A stretch of 64,000 nucleotides of DNA from Scatomorpha sp964535405 (lineage in GTDB: Bacteria > Bacillota > Clostridia > Oscillospirales > Oscillospiraceae), in contig CAZHUG010000001.1 in assembly GCA_964535405.1 (NCBI GenBank), forward strand, positions 1-64,000, in the 5' to 3' direction. The notes below the pieces were generated by a model. That model ran no database searches. It had not been told where the DNA came from and worked only from the letters and a program-made list of their open reading frames with translations. Position 1 is the first letter of the stretch; each line of letters begins with the position of its first letter. Of this stretch, positions 1-8,422 are shown piece after piece. Both the position numbers and the translations under genes were made by a program.

Positions 1-255
1 CTTGAGCATCTTATCCTCGCCGGTGTCCGAGTCGGAGGACAGGTGGCCCACGTCGGTGATATTCATGACGCGCTTGACATTATAGCCGTCGTAGCGCAAA
101 TATTTCTCCAGAATGTCCTCTATGATATAAGAGCGGAGGTTGCCGATGTGCGCATAATGGTAGACAGTGGGGCCGCAGGTGTACATCTTGACAATGCTGG
201 GATCGTTGGGAACAAAATCTTCCCTTGTGCGTGTCAGGGAATTATAGAGCTTCAT
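1..255 (-). CDS. cysS: Cysteinyl-tRNA synthetase, N-terminal part
   Basis: Class I aminoacyl-tRNA synthetase that charges tRNA-Cys. Only the first 85 residues are in the window and the gene runs off the left edge. The N-terminus MKLYNSLTR, the segment MYTCGPTVYHYAHIGNLRS (with a Cys that would be a zinc ligand and the class I signature in the form HIGN), and NITDVGHLSSD are typical of CysS. The ATG lies 6 bp after the cysE stop, so cysE and cysS form one operon, as in many Firmicutes. Confidence 0.95.
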   Translation of the reverse strand, partial: MKLYNSLTRTREDFVPNDPSIVKMYTCGPTVYHYAHIGNLRSYIIEDILEKYLRYDGYNVKRVMNITDVGHLSSDSDTGEDKMLK

Positions 256-261
256 GAGTCT

Positions 262-897
262 CTACTCCTTTGTCGTCTGTATTTTCAGTTTATCCAGCTC
301 GGCGCGCAGGGCGGCGAGCTCCTGTATAAGCGGGTCTATGATGTTAATCTGTTCCACGTTTCCGACGTAGTCAACCCTCTCGCCCTTGCGCTTAACTACG
401 CGGGCGGGTGAACCAACGGCGGTGGAGTCTGATGGCACCTCGCTCAAAACAACGGCGTTGGCAGCCACGCGGCTGTTATCGCCGACAGAGAAGGGGCCGA
501 GCACCTTAGCGCCGCAGCCGACCAGGACGTTATTCCCGATTGTCGGGTGGCGCTTGCCTGTCTCTTTGCCAGTGCCGCCGAGGGTCACGCCCTGATAGAT
601 GAGGCAGTCGTCGCCAATTTCCGCAGTTTCGCCGATGACGATGCCCATGCCGTGGTCGATCACCAGTCTCTTTCCAATTTTCGCGCCGGGGTGGATTTCT
701 ATGCCGGTCTTTTTCCGGCTTCTCTGACTTATCCAGCGCGCCAGAAGCTTATGGCCGTGCTCATGGCACCAGCGCGCGCGCTTATGGCTTTGTGTTGCTT
801 TTATTCCGGGATAGAGCAGCCACACCTCGAATGAGGAACGGGCCGCCGGATCGCGCGCCTTATAGGCCGCGATAGTATCACGCAGGTCTTCGAACAA
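262..897 (-). CDS. cysE: Serine O-acetyltransferase
   Basis: Makes O-acetylserine from serine and acetyl-CoA, the first committed step of cysteine synthesis. The likely start is the TTG at 897 (LFEDLRDTIAAYKARDPAARS), with GGGAG seven bases upstream. It gives 211 residues and matches the usual CysE N-terminus. Longer in-frame starts would read back into the T-box terminator. The N-terminal helical region is followed by left-handed beta-helix hexapeptide repeats (HPGAKIGKRLVIDHG, GIVIGETAEIGDD, GVTLGGTGK) containing the conserved catalytic Asp-His region. The C-terminal tail after about residue 175 is charged and possibly coiled-coil. It is the first gene of cysE-cysS behind a T-box leader. 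Confidence 0.93.
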   Translation of the reverse strand: MFEDLRDTIAAYKARDPAARSSFEVWLLYPGIKATQSHKRARWCHEHGHKLLARWISQRSRKKTGIEIHPGAKIGKRLVIDHGMGIVIGETAEIGDDCLIYQGVTLGGTGKETGKRHPTIGNNVLVGCGAKVLGPFSVGDNSRVAANAVVLSEVPSDSTAVGSPARVVKRKGERVDYVGNVEQINIIDPLIQELAALRAELDKLKIQTTKE

Positions 898-931
898 TCT
901 TATCTCCCTTTTTTTAGTGGCGAGAGACGTT

Positions 932-964
932 AAAAAGCCTCCCATGCCCGGGGGCATGAGAGGC
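932..964 (-). terminator. Intrinsic terminator of the T-box leader
   Basis: A 13-bp stem with one mismatch (arms 937-949 and 952-964) and a two-base loop is followed on the minus strand by a run of five T. It is the default OFF structure of the T-box upstream of cysE. Confidence 0.85.
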
Positions 965-1185
965 GTAATTATACGCGGTTCCACTCTCGCTTGTCACTCT
1001 CCGGCTTATACCGGGTCGCGCCTTAACGCGGCACAAACGGAGCGGCATTTCCTCCACTCATAGCTCCGGGGCGCATTTTCGCAGCCTGCTCACCAGCTCC
1101 GCTTTCAGCCTAGGCGGGGCATCTCTGTAGTGGGCGGGGGACTGCTACTTCTCCCTTTCAACGCCATTAACATTTCATTATATTA
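932..1185 (-). promoter_or_regulatory. T-box leader (probably tRNA-Cys responsive)
   Basis: On the minus strand the T-box motif AGTGGAACCGCG occupies 985-974. It is followed by a perfect-looking terminator hairpin (arms 937-949 and 952-964, with a T run at 936-932) whose 5' arm overlaps the antiterminator region. Upstream, GGGAGAAGTAGCAG near 1145-1160 resembles the Stem I AGUA/k-turn region. T-boxes sense uncharged tRNA and allow readthrough when the amino acid is scarce. I could not place the specifier codon with certainty; several TGC triplets occur in the 3' half of Stem I, so specificity for tRNA-Cys is inferred from the cysE-cysS operon. Confidence 0.85.
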
Positions 1186-1204
1186 GCATAGCTCGTCTAT
1201 TGTG

Positions 1205-1672
1205 TCAAGCTTCGAAGGCGTCTGAAAACGCAGTGCGCGCAGCGGTCTTAACGTCGTCACCTAAAATGGCGTACATGACGTAGTCGCCCTCGGTCCAGAC
1301 CTCAGCGCTCTGGAGCTTTGGAAACTCCTCGGGCAGATACTCGCTCATCCAGCTGTCCAGGCGAAGCTGCAGATAAGCCTGAACGGCGGTCTTGAGTGCG
1401 GCGGCCTGATTGCTGTCGGCAGCCTTAAATATGCCGTATTCGTCGATGCTTGTGCCGACGTTCACGCGCTTTGCGACAAACTCGCTATAGATGCCCTCGT
1501 CGAGCTTCATCATATTGCTGACATAGCCTTCGTCAATGTCAATCATGCCGTCACTTCCGACAGCGGCGGCGACAGAGTCGGAGACTGCGCTCATGCCGGG
1601 GTCAGTTGCCTCGGCACCGCAGCCTGCCAGCAGGCAGATTATGAGCATCAGTGGAATTATAAGCTTTTTCAT
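1205..1672 (-). CDS. DUF4358-type lipoprotein
   Basis: A 155-residue secreted lipoprotein of unknown function. The signal peptide MKKLIIPLMLIICLLAGCG has a clear lipobox (LAGC), so the mature protein should be lipid-anchored at Cys18. The region EYGIFKAADSNQAAALKTA with the following YLQLRLDSW resembles the DUF4358 family as I remember it. An RBS (GAGGT) precedes the ATG. The gene starts 13 bp after the SGNH hydrolase stop and is probably cotranscribed with it. DUF4358 lipoproteins are often encoded next to SGNH hydrolases, which suggests a joint envelope role, but the activity is not known. Confidence 0.7.
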   Translation of the reverse strand: MKKLIIPLMLIICLLAGCGAEATDPGMSAVSDSVAAAVGSDGMIDIDEGYVSNMMKLDEGIYSEFVAKRVNVGTSIDEYGIFKAADSNQAAALKTAVQAYLQLRLDSWMSEYLPEEFPKLQSAEVWTEGDYVMYAILGDDVKTAARTAFSDAFEA

Positions 1673-1685
1673 AAAACCTCACCTC

Positions 1686-2549
1686 TTACTTGTATGCGTG
1701 CGTACGCAGATAGTCCAAAACCGCCTGATAGCCGTCGGGACCCAGGTGGATGCCGTCGCCATTGCCGAGCGATTCGTCAAGGCTGCCGTCGCCCGCCTTG
1801 AGCACGGAAGCGCTGTCGGTGTAGCGGGTGCCTGTGGCGACTGCCACGTCATAAATCCAGCCGTTAGCGGCGGGGATGTTGGTGTTATTGATATCGCCGA
1901 TATATTTATAATCGTTCTCGACGGGGTAGATGGAGTTGCAGATGATCTTAGTGCCGGGGCTTGCCTCGAGTATGCCCTCAATGAGCTTGGTATACTCGGC
2001 TTTAAAATACTCCTCATCCATGAATGACACGCCGTTTACGCCAAGGGTTATGACGAGGATATCGGGCTTTTTGCGCGTGACAGCGTCCACAATGGATATC
2101 TCTTCACTGCTGTCGGGATACACGATTGTGGCGGTGCTGTGATAAGCAAGGGTCAGGGTGCCGCTGGTCGGCGTCCAGACCTGCATGGTGTCCTTGCCGT
2201 CGGAGAGCATGCCATAGCTGCGCAGACCGTTTGTGGTGCTGTCGCCCAGGAAGATCATGCGGTCTATATATTCCTGACCTGCATCCTCACTCTCCGCCAG
2301 AAGCGTTGCGGGCTCCCCGGCGGGTGTGTCCGTCGGCTCCGGAGTTTCGGGGCTGCCGGTCGGGCTTGGTGCAATATCCGGGGTGGAGCTGACCGGGGGC
2401 GTGGGGCTTGTGTCTGTCGGCTCTGGCCCATCATTGCCGCAAGAGGAGAGCATAAGCGCAAAAACTGCCATGATCAGGCAGAATATGCTGGTGAAGGACT
2501 TGGAAAAATACACTGAATTTCCAGATCTGGTCTCATTTATTTTGTTCAA
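1686..2549 (-). CDS. SGNH/GDSL-family hydrolase lipoprotein
   Basis: A 287-residue secreted esterase-like protein. It has a basic N-terminus, a hydrophobic segment ending in a lipobox (MLSSC, Cys about 37), a Thr/Pro-rich linker (about 40-80), then a catalytic domain with block I FLGDSTTNG (nucleophile Ser), a Gly block (VITLGVNG) and the C-terminal Asp-His block GDGIHLGPDGYQ. The start is the TTG at 2549, preceded by GGAAAGGCGG. The substrate cannot be deduced; family members remove acyl groups from glycans or lipids. It is followed by the DUF4358 lipoprotein. Its promoter, leader and first residues are duplicated upstream in the small lipoprotein gene ending at 2647. Confidence 0.8.
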   Translation of the reverse strand: MNKINETRSGNSVYFSKSFTSIFCLIMAVFALMLSSCGNDGPEPTDTSPTPPVSSTPDIAPSPTGSPETPEPTDTPAGEPATLLAESEDAGQEYIDRMIFLGDSTTNGLRSYGMLSDGKDTMQVWTPTSGTLTLAYHSTATIVYPDSSEEISIVDAVTRKKPDILVITLGVNGVSFMDEEYFKAEYTKLIEGILEASPGTKIICNSIYPVENDYKYIGDINNTNIPAANGWIYDVAVATGTRYTDSASVLKAGDGSLDESLGNGDGIHLGPDGYQAVLDYLRTHAYK

Positions 2550-2579
2550 GCGAATGCCGCCTTTCCAAGAGAATATGAC

Positions 2580-2608
2580 ATTTTATCATTATTATTGCCC
2601 GTTTTCAA
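2580..2608 (-). promoter_or_regulatory. Sigma-70-type promoter of the SGNH lipoprotein operon
   Basis: TTGAAA (2608-2603) and TAAAAT (2585-2580) are separated by 17 bases on the minus strand, about 30 bases upstream of the TTG start at 2549. Confidence 0.7.
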
Positions 2609-2646
2609 GGGCTGATAGAAGTGTGACGGGGACAATGCGAGCCCGG

Positions 2647-2916
2647 TTATTCTTGAGCGGAACCCCCATTATCGTCCGGAGACGCCGATGGGTCCACGAC
2701 ACTGCCCGGGTCGGGAGACACAGGATCAGGGCTTGTCCCCTTGTCGGGTGCAGGGCTGGATGAGCCCGGGATGCTTGTGCCGGTCGGCGTGGGGTTTGCA
2801 GAGCTGCACGAGGTGAGTATGAGAGCGACGAGCACTAAAATCAGACAAATGACTATGGCAACAGACCAAAACATATACATTGAATTGTTAGGTTTAGTTT
2901 TATTAATTTTGCTCAA
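2647..2916 (-). CDS. Small Pro/Ser/Thr-rich lipoprotein
   Basis: An 89-residue protein made only of a signal peptide with lipobox (LILTSC, Cys about 37) and a low-complexity Pro/Ser/Asp-rich tail with no recognisable domain. The start is TTG at 2916 with the same upstream GGAAAGGCGGCAT as the SGNH gene. The first six residues (MSKINK) and the 5' leader parallel the SGNH lipoprotein (MNKINE), so this is a partial duplicate of that gene's 5' end, either a truncated copy or a genuine short lipoprotein. I assign no function. Confidence 0.55.
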   Translation of the reverse strand: MSKINKTKPNNSMYMFWSVAIVICLILVLVALILTSCSSANPTPTGTSIPGSSSPAPDKGTSPDPVSPDPGSVVDPSASPDDNGGSAQE

Positions 2917-2947
2917 ACGGATGCCGCCTTTCCAAGAGAATACGCCA

Positions 2948-2976
2948 ATCTTACCACGATTATATTAGCTTTTCAA
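2948..2976 (-). promoter_or_regulatory. Sigma-70-type promoter of the small lipoprotein gene
   Basis: TTGAAA (2976-2971), 17-base spacer, TAAGAT (2953-2948) on the minus strand. Layout and distance to the TTG start copy those of the promoter at 2580-2608. Confidence 0.65.
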
Positions 2977-3008
2977 GAGCGCACAGAAAGCGGCAACTTA
3001 AATTCGCA

Positions 3009-3045
3009 CAAAAACCGCCGCACCGATAAGCTTCGGTGCGGCGGT
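3009..3045 (-). terminator. Terminator after the EF-G-like gene
   Basis: A perfect 13-bp stem (3014-3026 with 3033-3045) and six-base loop, followed on the minus strand by TTTT, 20 bp after the stop at 3066. Confidence 0.9.
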
Positions 3046-3065
3046 AAACTGTTGCATGGACTGAT

Positions 3066-5093
3066 TTACTCGTTATCTCCGGACTTCGCATCCTCGATGA
3101 CCTTCTGCTGGACAGCGGCAGGAGCATCGTTGTAACGGACAAACTCGAGCGTGAAGTAGCCGCGAGCCTGGGTCATGGAGCGAAGATCGATCGCGTAGCT
3201 GGACATCTCTGCCATGGGAACCTCGGCCTCAACAGTCTGCATGCCGTTCTCAGCGCCCATGCCGAGCACTGTGCCGCGGCGCTTGGAGCTGATATCACTC
3301 ATGATATCGCCCATGCTGGAGTCGGGAATGGTGACCCTGAGCAAACCGATGGGCTCAAGCAGGACGGGGCTGGCGTTTACCAGATCCTTGTATGCCAGGC
3401 TGGCAGCGGTCTTAAACGCCATTTCAGAGGAGTCAACCGGGTGATATGAGCCGTCATACAGGGTGGCCTTAAGATAGACCATCGGGTATCCGGCGAGCAC
3501 GCCCTTGGCGCAGGAGTCACGCAGACCCTTTTCGACCGCGGGGAAGAAGTTTCTCGGCACGGAGCCGCCGAAAACATTCTCGGCGAAGATCAGCTCCTCC
3601 TGCTCATCCTGCGGCTCGAACTCAATCCAGACGTCACCGAACTGACCGTGTCCGCCGGACTGCTTTTTATGACGACCGTGAGCCTTGAAGGGCTTACGGA
3701 TCTTTTCACGATAGGGAACGCGTGCGGGAGACAGCTCAACCTCGACACCGAACTTGTTCTTCAGCTTGTTGCAGAGCACGTCAAGATGAATGTCGCCGGC
3801 TCCGGCAATGACGAGCTGCTTGGTCTCGGCGTTGTTGGTGATGGTGAAGGAGCGGTCCTCCTCGCCGATGCGGAACAGACCCTGAGCAACCTTGTCCTCC
3901 TGACCCTTGATCTTGGGTGAGATGCACATGGAATAGCAGGGAGTGGCGTACTCGATGCCGGGGGCTGCCTCGACAAATTTGGAATCGCAGAGCGTGTCTG
4001 CGGTTTTGGTGTCGGAGAGCTTGGCGACGGCACCAATGTCGCCGCAGACGATCTGCTGAACCTCGGTGTTTTTCTTGCCTTGCATGTAGTAGATGTGACC
4101 CAGCTTCTCCTGCGAGCCGGAACGGGCATTGACCAAAGTCATATCGGGCGTAACCTTGCCGGAGATGACCTTGAACAGGGAGAACTTTCCGAACTGGTCG
4201 GAGATGGTCTTATATACGATGGCCTTGGTGGGGCCGTCTTCCTTAACAGGCTCGCCGCCCTCGCAGGGGGCAGGGAAGAAGTTCTTTATTGCGTCCAGAA
4301 GGACGGAGGTGCCAAGTCCGCTTATTGCGCTGCCGCAGAAAACAGGGCAGATTTCACGATCGGCAATACCGATGGCAAGGGCGCCATAAATCTCATCAGA
4401 GGTGATCTCGCCGGTGTCGAGATATTTCTCCATCAGCTCTTCGCTGGTGCCGGCGGCGTTCTCGGCGATTTCTTCATACAGCTCGTCAATGCGGGCAGAC
4501 ATGTCGGCGGGGACGGCAATCTCGCTGCGCTTGTTGCCGGCAAACTTGTATGCCTTGCGGGAGATTATATCGACAAGGCCGATGACCTTCTCGTTTTCGA
4601 CGATGGGAGCGGTCATGGGGCTGAGCGAGGAACCAAACTTTTCGCGCAGGGTCTGTAGAGTTTTGTAGAAGTTGGCATGCTCCTCGTCGGTCTTGGAGAC
4701 GTATATTGCGCGGGGCAGATCCGCCTCGCAAACGCTCTGCCAGGCTTTCTCTGCGCCGACGTTTATGCGATCCTTGGCGGATACGCAAATAATTGCCGCG
4801 TCGGCAACGCGCAGTGCCTGAGCTACTTCGCCGGCGAAATCGAAATATCCCGGAGTGTCAATGATGTTAATCTTGGTCTTCTGGTAGTCCGTGTACATGG
4901 TCGTTGCAGCAATACTGATCTGACGGCGGATTTCCTCGGAGTCGTAGTCAGAAACAGAGTTGCCTGCGGCGGAGCTGCCGAGTCTGTCAGTGGCTCCGGT
5001 GAGGAAAAGAATGCTCTCGGCAAGACTTGTCTTGCCGTTTCCGCCATGTCCCAACAGGGCAATGTTGCGGATGTCCTTGGTAGCGTAGCTCAT
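3066..5093 (-). CDS. Elongation factor G-like translational GTPase (EF-G2 type)
   Basis: A 675-residue GTPase with the full EF-G domain order. The likely start is the ATG at 5093 (MSYATKDIRNIALLGHGG), with AAGGAG ten bases upstream; a longer in-frame start at 5156 lacks support. The G1 loop is GHGGNGKTS, G3 is DTPGYFDF and G4 is SKTD. Canonical EF-G has DTPGHVDF and NKMD, so the catalytic His is Tyr here and the G4 Asn is Ser. Domain IV (HGRHKKQSGGHGQFGDVW) and the C-terminal domain are present. Family knowledge: paralogs of this kind (M. tuberculosis FusA2-like) accompany the true EF-G and their role is unclear. It stands alone with its own terminator. Confidence 0.85.
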   Translation of the reverse strand: MSYATKDIRNIALLGHGGNGKTSLAESILFLTGATDRLGSSAAGNSVSDYDSEEIRRQISIAATTMYTDYQKTKINIIDTPGYFDFAGEVAQALRVADAAIICVSAKDRINVGAEKAWQSVCEADLPRAIYVSKTDEEHANFYKTLQTLREKFGSSLSPMTAPIVENEKVIGLVDIISRKAYKFAGNKRSEIAVPADMSARIDELYEEIAENAAGTSEELMEKYLDTGEITSDEIYGALAIGIADREICPVFCGSAISGLGTSVLLDAIKNFFPAPCEGGEPVKEDGPTKAIVYKTISDQFGKFSLFKVISGKVTPDMTLVNARSGSQEKLGHIYYMQGKKNTEVQQIVCGDIGAVAKLSDTKTADTLCDSKFVEAAPGIEYATPCYSMCISPKIKGQEDKVAQGLFRIGEEDRSFTITNNAETKQLVIAGAGDIHLDVLCNKLKNKFGVEVELSPARVPYREKIRKPFKAHGRHKKQSGGHGQFGDVWIEFEPQDEQEELIFAENVFGGSVPRNFFPAVEKGLRDSCAKGVLAGYPMVYLKATLYDGSYHPVDSSEMAFKTAASLAYKDLVNASPVLLEPIGLLRVTIPDSSMGDIMSDISSKRRGTVLGMGAENGMQTVEAEVPMAEMSSYAIDLRSMTQARGYFTLEFVRYNDAPAAVQQKVIEDAKSGDNE

Positions 5094-5191
5094 TAGTGGT
5101 CCTCTCCTTATATGGTATAAACTAAAAAGTAATTCCTTAACAATGAAGGCACCCAATTATACAATATTATGAGCACTTTAGCAACAGGTTT

Positions 5192-7522
5192 TTAGCGAGA
5201 TAGCCCAATACCCATCAGTATTGTGGGCACGAGCCAAAGAAATAAATAAGTCAACATGTTGCTTATATTGACAGAATCCATCGCGCCGGTGACAGAGAGT
5301 ATGAACATGAGCGCCATACCGACTATGGTGCACACCAGCGACAGGATGGTGGAAAGTGAGGCGCAGAGGTACGAATTGCGTCCGCGGCTGTAAATTTCGA
5401 CGAGCGTGCCGAGCCCCTCACGCGAGAGGATGGCCGCAATCTGACTTGAAATTTCAGGCTGGGCAGAGGAGATTTCATAGCGCCTTGCAAAGGACGGGAA
5501 ATCGAAGCCGTCCGTCGGCAGGCGGAACTTCTGCCGTATCATCAGCGGGGTCACAAGGAAGTCGCGAATGGCGAAGACCGGATTGCGGCGGCCATGCAGC
5601 AGCTGCACCAGCGCAGACTGAACGGAGGTCACAGCCACGTATTTAATGGTGAATATTGCGGTTAGCTCGCCGTTAATGGCAAGAAACACAGAGCTTTTGC
5701 CGACGAGCGTCTGCGGAAGGCGCACGCTCATGAGGTGCATGAAGCCCGCACTGCCGCAAAGGACGTTTTCGCCGTTTATAAGCGCCTTCAAGCCGCCGCC
5801 CTCATGGCAGCAGAAGTCCTCAACACGCTGCATGGAGCAGTTGTTGCGCCGCACGAGCTCCAAAAACACGGGGGAGAGGCCGCTGCCTGAGGCGCAGATG
5901 ATACTGCCTGCCGCGGCGATTGCACGCTCCGGCAATACACCTGCCAGAACACGTATGGTTTCAATGGAGACCGTGCTCGCAGGGAAAATGTCGTTGTCGG
6001 TGACGATAAGGTGCTTTGCCTGACCGATGTCACTCAAGCCGCCCCAGCCTGCCACAGCCGCGCCGGACTTAAATACCTGACGCGAGAGTATGGAAAAGGG
6101 CAAAGGACAGGCCAAAAACGCGGCAAAGGGAGCAGCGGGCGCGCTTATCGCAGCAAGTATCCGGAAGAAGCCAGTCCAGTTCTTGCTTATGACGGTTGAA
6201 ATCGCGGACAGCAGAAGCGCTGCTGCAATGAGAATCGGTGCGAGCGTGGAGTAGGCACTCTCTGCCGCGTCCGGCTCCTCACAGCGACGCAGATATCCCG
6301 CTGTCTCGCGGTTGGATTTGAGTATAGTCGTCCCATCCTCGGCTACGCCTGACTCACAGGTGACGGTGTACGGCGTCTGTGCAAGTTCCAGCGCCCTGAG
6401 AGATGCGCGCAGTCCGCGGCAGGTCAGCTCAGCCCCGAGAAGGGCGAAGGCCATGGACAGCCCGGCGGCCGCGCAGAAGGGCAGACCCCAGCCGGAGTCC
6501 CCGATTGCGTAGGTTATTGCGGCATCAAGTGCAGAGACTATACAGGAGAATGCGACCAGTGACCACATTCCGGGCTTGCCGCGATACAGACTCATCATGC
6601 CGGAGGTGAACACGTCCAGACCCAGCACCACGATTGAAAGCTCCAAAACCAGACAAACCATGCTGCGAATGCGCAGATCGCTGCCCAAGGCTCCGAAGGC
6701 GGGCAGTCCGAAGGATATCCAGATGAGAACAACAGACAGCATCAGGGCTATCTTTGAGCGGATTGACAGCGAGCGCAGATGCCCCTCATAATACTTCACG
6801 GCGTCTTCCGCAGGCATCTCGGGGCCGAGTTCCTCCTCGTCCTCCTCCGCCACGGCAGAACCGCCCTTGCGGCTGTGCTTGCGCATGCTGATGAAGGCCA
6901 TGAGTGAGAGAAATGGCAGGGAGAGCGTTTTAGCAAAGCTCTTTTCCTGCTCGTCCCTCTTCTCATAGCGGGGATTCTCGTCCTGCGAGCTGTCGGAGGG
7001 TGCGGCATACTGTGTGTCGTCCGGTCCGGGCAGCTCCTGTTCATATGTATCCCAATCATCCGGCACGTATGAGTCCGGGTCAAATTCCAGTTCAAATTCC
7101 GGCTCCGGAGTGGGCTGGGCGGTTTTGACGGGGGCAGGCGCACCCCAATTTGTGGAGCGGAGCTCAGCCTCGGCGATAATGTCCTCCAGCTTGTAGACCT
7201 TGACATCATCGTCCTCGTCCATTGCTCTGCCGTAGATTTTAACATCATCATCGTCAAAGACCCGGGGCGCCGGGGCATAACTTTTCGGGGGCGGAGAATA
7301 CTCCGTCCCGTCTGCCTCACGACTGCCAAGCTGACCGGCAGCTATAGTCTCGTCCAGAGCTTCCATAACTATTCGGTGGCTGCGTCTGCCGATGTCGTCC
7401 TCCGGCTTGGGTGTGAGCCCGAAATCGCTGTACTCAGCCAGGATGTCATCCACAGAATAGCCCTCAGCGTTGGCGGCGTTCAGTATATCATCTATTAAAA
7501 TGTCATTTCCTAGAAGATCCAT
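5192..7522 (-). CDS. Degenerate P-type ATPase-like membrane protein
   Basis: A 776-residue protein. Residues 1-200 are acidic, Pro-rich and apparently disordered; an acidic patch (EEDEEE) follows at about 226. Hydrophobic pairs lie near 255-305, 318-365 and 425-475, and two more at the C-terminus (722-744, 754-774). The part from about 460 to 690 follows a metal P-type ATPase: ACPLP at 471-475 matches the CPx-like motif, and the place of the DKTGT phosphorylation motif is taken by TDNDIF (508-513). A segment SSVFLAINGELTAIF (610-624) resembles the P/N-domain strand. Asp509 may align with the phosphorylated Asp but the following KTGT is lost, so ATP-driven transport is unlikely. It starts 9 bp after rlmB and is probably cotranscribed with it. 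Confidence 0.6.
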   Translation of the reverse strand: MDLLGNDILIDDILNAANAEGYSVDDILAEYSDFGLTPKPEDDIGRRSHRIVMEALDETIAAGQLGSREADGTEYSPPPKSYAPAPRVFDDDDVKIYGRAMDEDDDVKVYKLEDIIAEAELRSTNWGAPAPVKTAQPTPEPEFELEFDPDSYVPDDWDTYEQELPGPDDTQYAAPSDSSQDENPRYEKRDEQEKSFAKTLSLPFLSLMAFISMRKHSRKGGSAVAEEDEEELGPEMPAEDAVKYYEGHLRSLSIRSKIALMLSVVLIWISFGLPAFGALGSDLRIRSMVCLVLELSIVVLGLDVFTSGMMSLYRGKPGMWSLVAFSCIVSALDAAITYAIGDSGWGLPFCAAAGLSMAFALLGAELTCRGLRASLRALELAQTPYTVTCESGVAEDGTTILKSNRETAGYLRRCEEPDAAESAYSTLAPILIAAALLLSAISTVISKNWTGFFRILAAISAPAAPFAAFLACPLPFSILSRQVFKSGAAVAGWGGLSDIGQAKHLIVTDNDIFPASTVSIETIRVLAGVLPERAIAAAGSIICASGSGLSPVFLELVRRNNCSMQRVEDFCCHEGGGLKALINGENVLCGSAGFMHLMSVRLPQTLVGKSSVFLAINGELTAIFTIKYVAVTSVQSALVQLLHGRRNPVFAIRDFLVTPLMIRQKFRLPTDGFDFPSFARRYEISSAQPEISSQIAAILSREGLGTLVEIYSRGRNSYLCASLSTILSLVCTIVGMALMFILSVTGAMDSVNISNMLTYLFLWLVPTILMGIGLSR

Positions 7523-7531
7523 GGTTGTGTT

Positions 7532-8287
7532 TTATCCCAGTTTCTGATTTTTTTGTCTAAGAACCTCGTAGAGCAGAACCGCGGCTGCTGTTGATGCGTT
7601 GAGTGAGCTTACCTGACCGAGCATGGGAATACTGACGAGAAAATCGCATTTCTCGCGAACCAGACGGCTCATGCCCCCGCCCTCAGAGCCTATGACGAGA
7701 CAGACTGCGCCCGAAAAATCCGTCGCCCACATGGGGGACGCACCCTCTGCGGCGGCGCCGTAGACCCACAGACCCTTGGCCTTGAGCTCCTCAAGCGCAG
7801 ACGGCAGGTTTGAGACCTTCGCAACTGCCAGATGCTCCGCGGCACCGGCGCTGGTTTTTCCGACTATGGCGGTGAGGCCGGCAGAGCGGCGCTTGGGTAT
7901 GATGACCCCGTGAGCGCCTGCGCACTCCGCACTGCGGATTATAGCGCCTAGGTTATGGGGGTCGGATATCTCGTCGCAGACCACGACGAAGGGCTCCTCC
8001 CCGCGCTCCTGAGCAAGGGCGAGAATATCGTCTATGCTTGAATATTCACGGACGGCGCAGACGGCGATAACGCCCTGATGCGCGCGTGTGACGCTCATGA
8101 AATCCAATTTCTTCCTGTCACAGTCGACGACAGGGACGCCCTGTTCGCGGGCCTTGCCTGCGATGAGACCCAAAGCTCTGTCGGTTTCGCCCTTGGCTAT
8201 ATATACTTTATCAATGGCGCGCCCGGCACGCAGTGCTTCTAAAACTGCGTTGCGCCCTTCGATTATATCATTTCTTTGCTCGTCCAT
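7532..8287 (-). CDS. rlmB: TrmH/SpoU-family rRNA 2'-O-methyltransferase
   Basis: Likely methylates a 2'-OH of guanosine in 23S rRNA (RlmB type) using S-adenosylmethionine. The chosen ATG at 8287 (MDEQRNDIIEGRNAVLEALR) has GGAGAA upstream and gives 251 residues, the usual length. The N-terminal substrate-binding domain covers about 8-80. The knotted SpoU domain shows motif 1 DEISDPHNLGAIIRSAE, motif 2 VIGSEGGGMS and motif 3 SIPMLGQVSSLNASTAAAV. The exact rRNA or tRNA target cannot be fixed by sequence alone. It heads an operon with the P-type-ATPase-like protein. Confidence 0.88.
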   Translation of the reverse strand: MDEQRNDIIEGRNAVLEALRAGRAIDKVYIAKGETDRALGLIAGKAREQGVPVVDCDRKKLDFMSVTRAHQGVIAVCAVREYSSIDDILALAQERGEEPFVVVCDEISDPHNLGAIIRSAECAGAHGVIIPKRRSAGLTAIVGKTSAGAAEHLAVAKVSNLPSALEELKAKGLWVYGAAAEGASPMWATDFSGAVCLVIGSEGGGMSRLVREKCDFLVSIPMLGQVSSLNASTAAAVLLYEVLRQKNQKLG

Positions 8288-8375
8288 GAGTTCTCCATTT
8301 CTATATCGACAATAATACAGATACAAATATAACATATATATGTCGAAACATAAAGTAGTAATTTCAGCAAAAGTG

Positions 8376-8384
8376 TGCTATGAT
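8376..8384 (+). promoter_or_regulatory. Possible extended -10 promoter of the rhomboid-like gene
   Basis: TGCTATGAT fits an extended -10 element, 39 bases before the ATG at 8423. No good -35 is seen. It lies in the 135-bp AT-rich gap between the divergent rlmB and rhomboid-like genes. Confidence 0.4.
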
Positions 8385-8422
8385 AATTTTTATCCACTTT
8401 TTACCCCTTTGGAGGATAGTTT

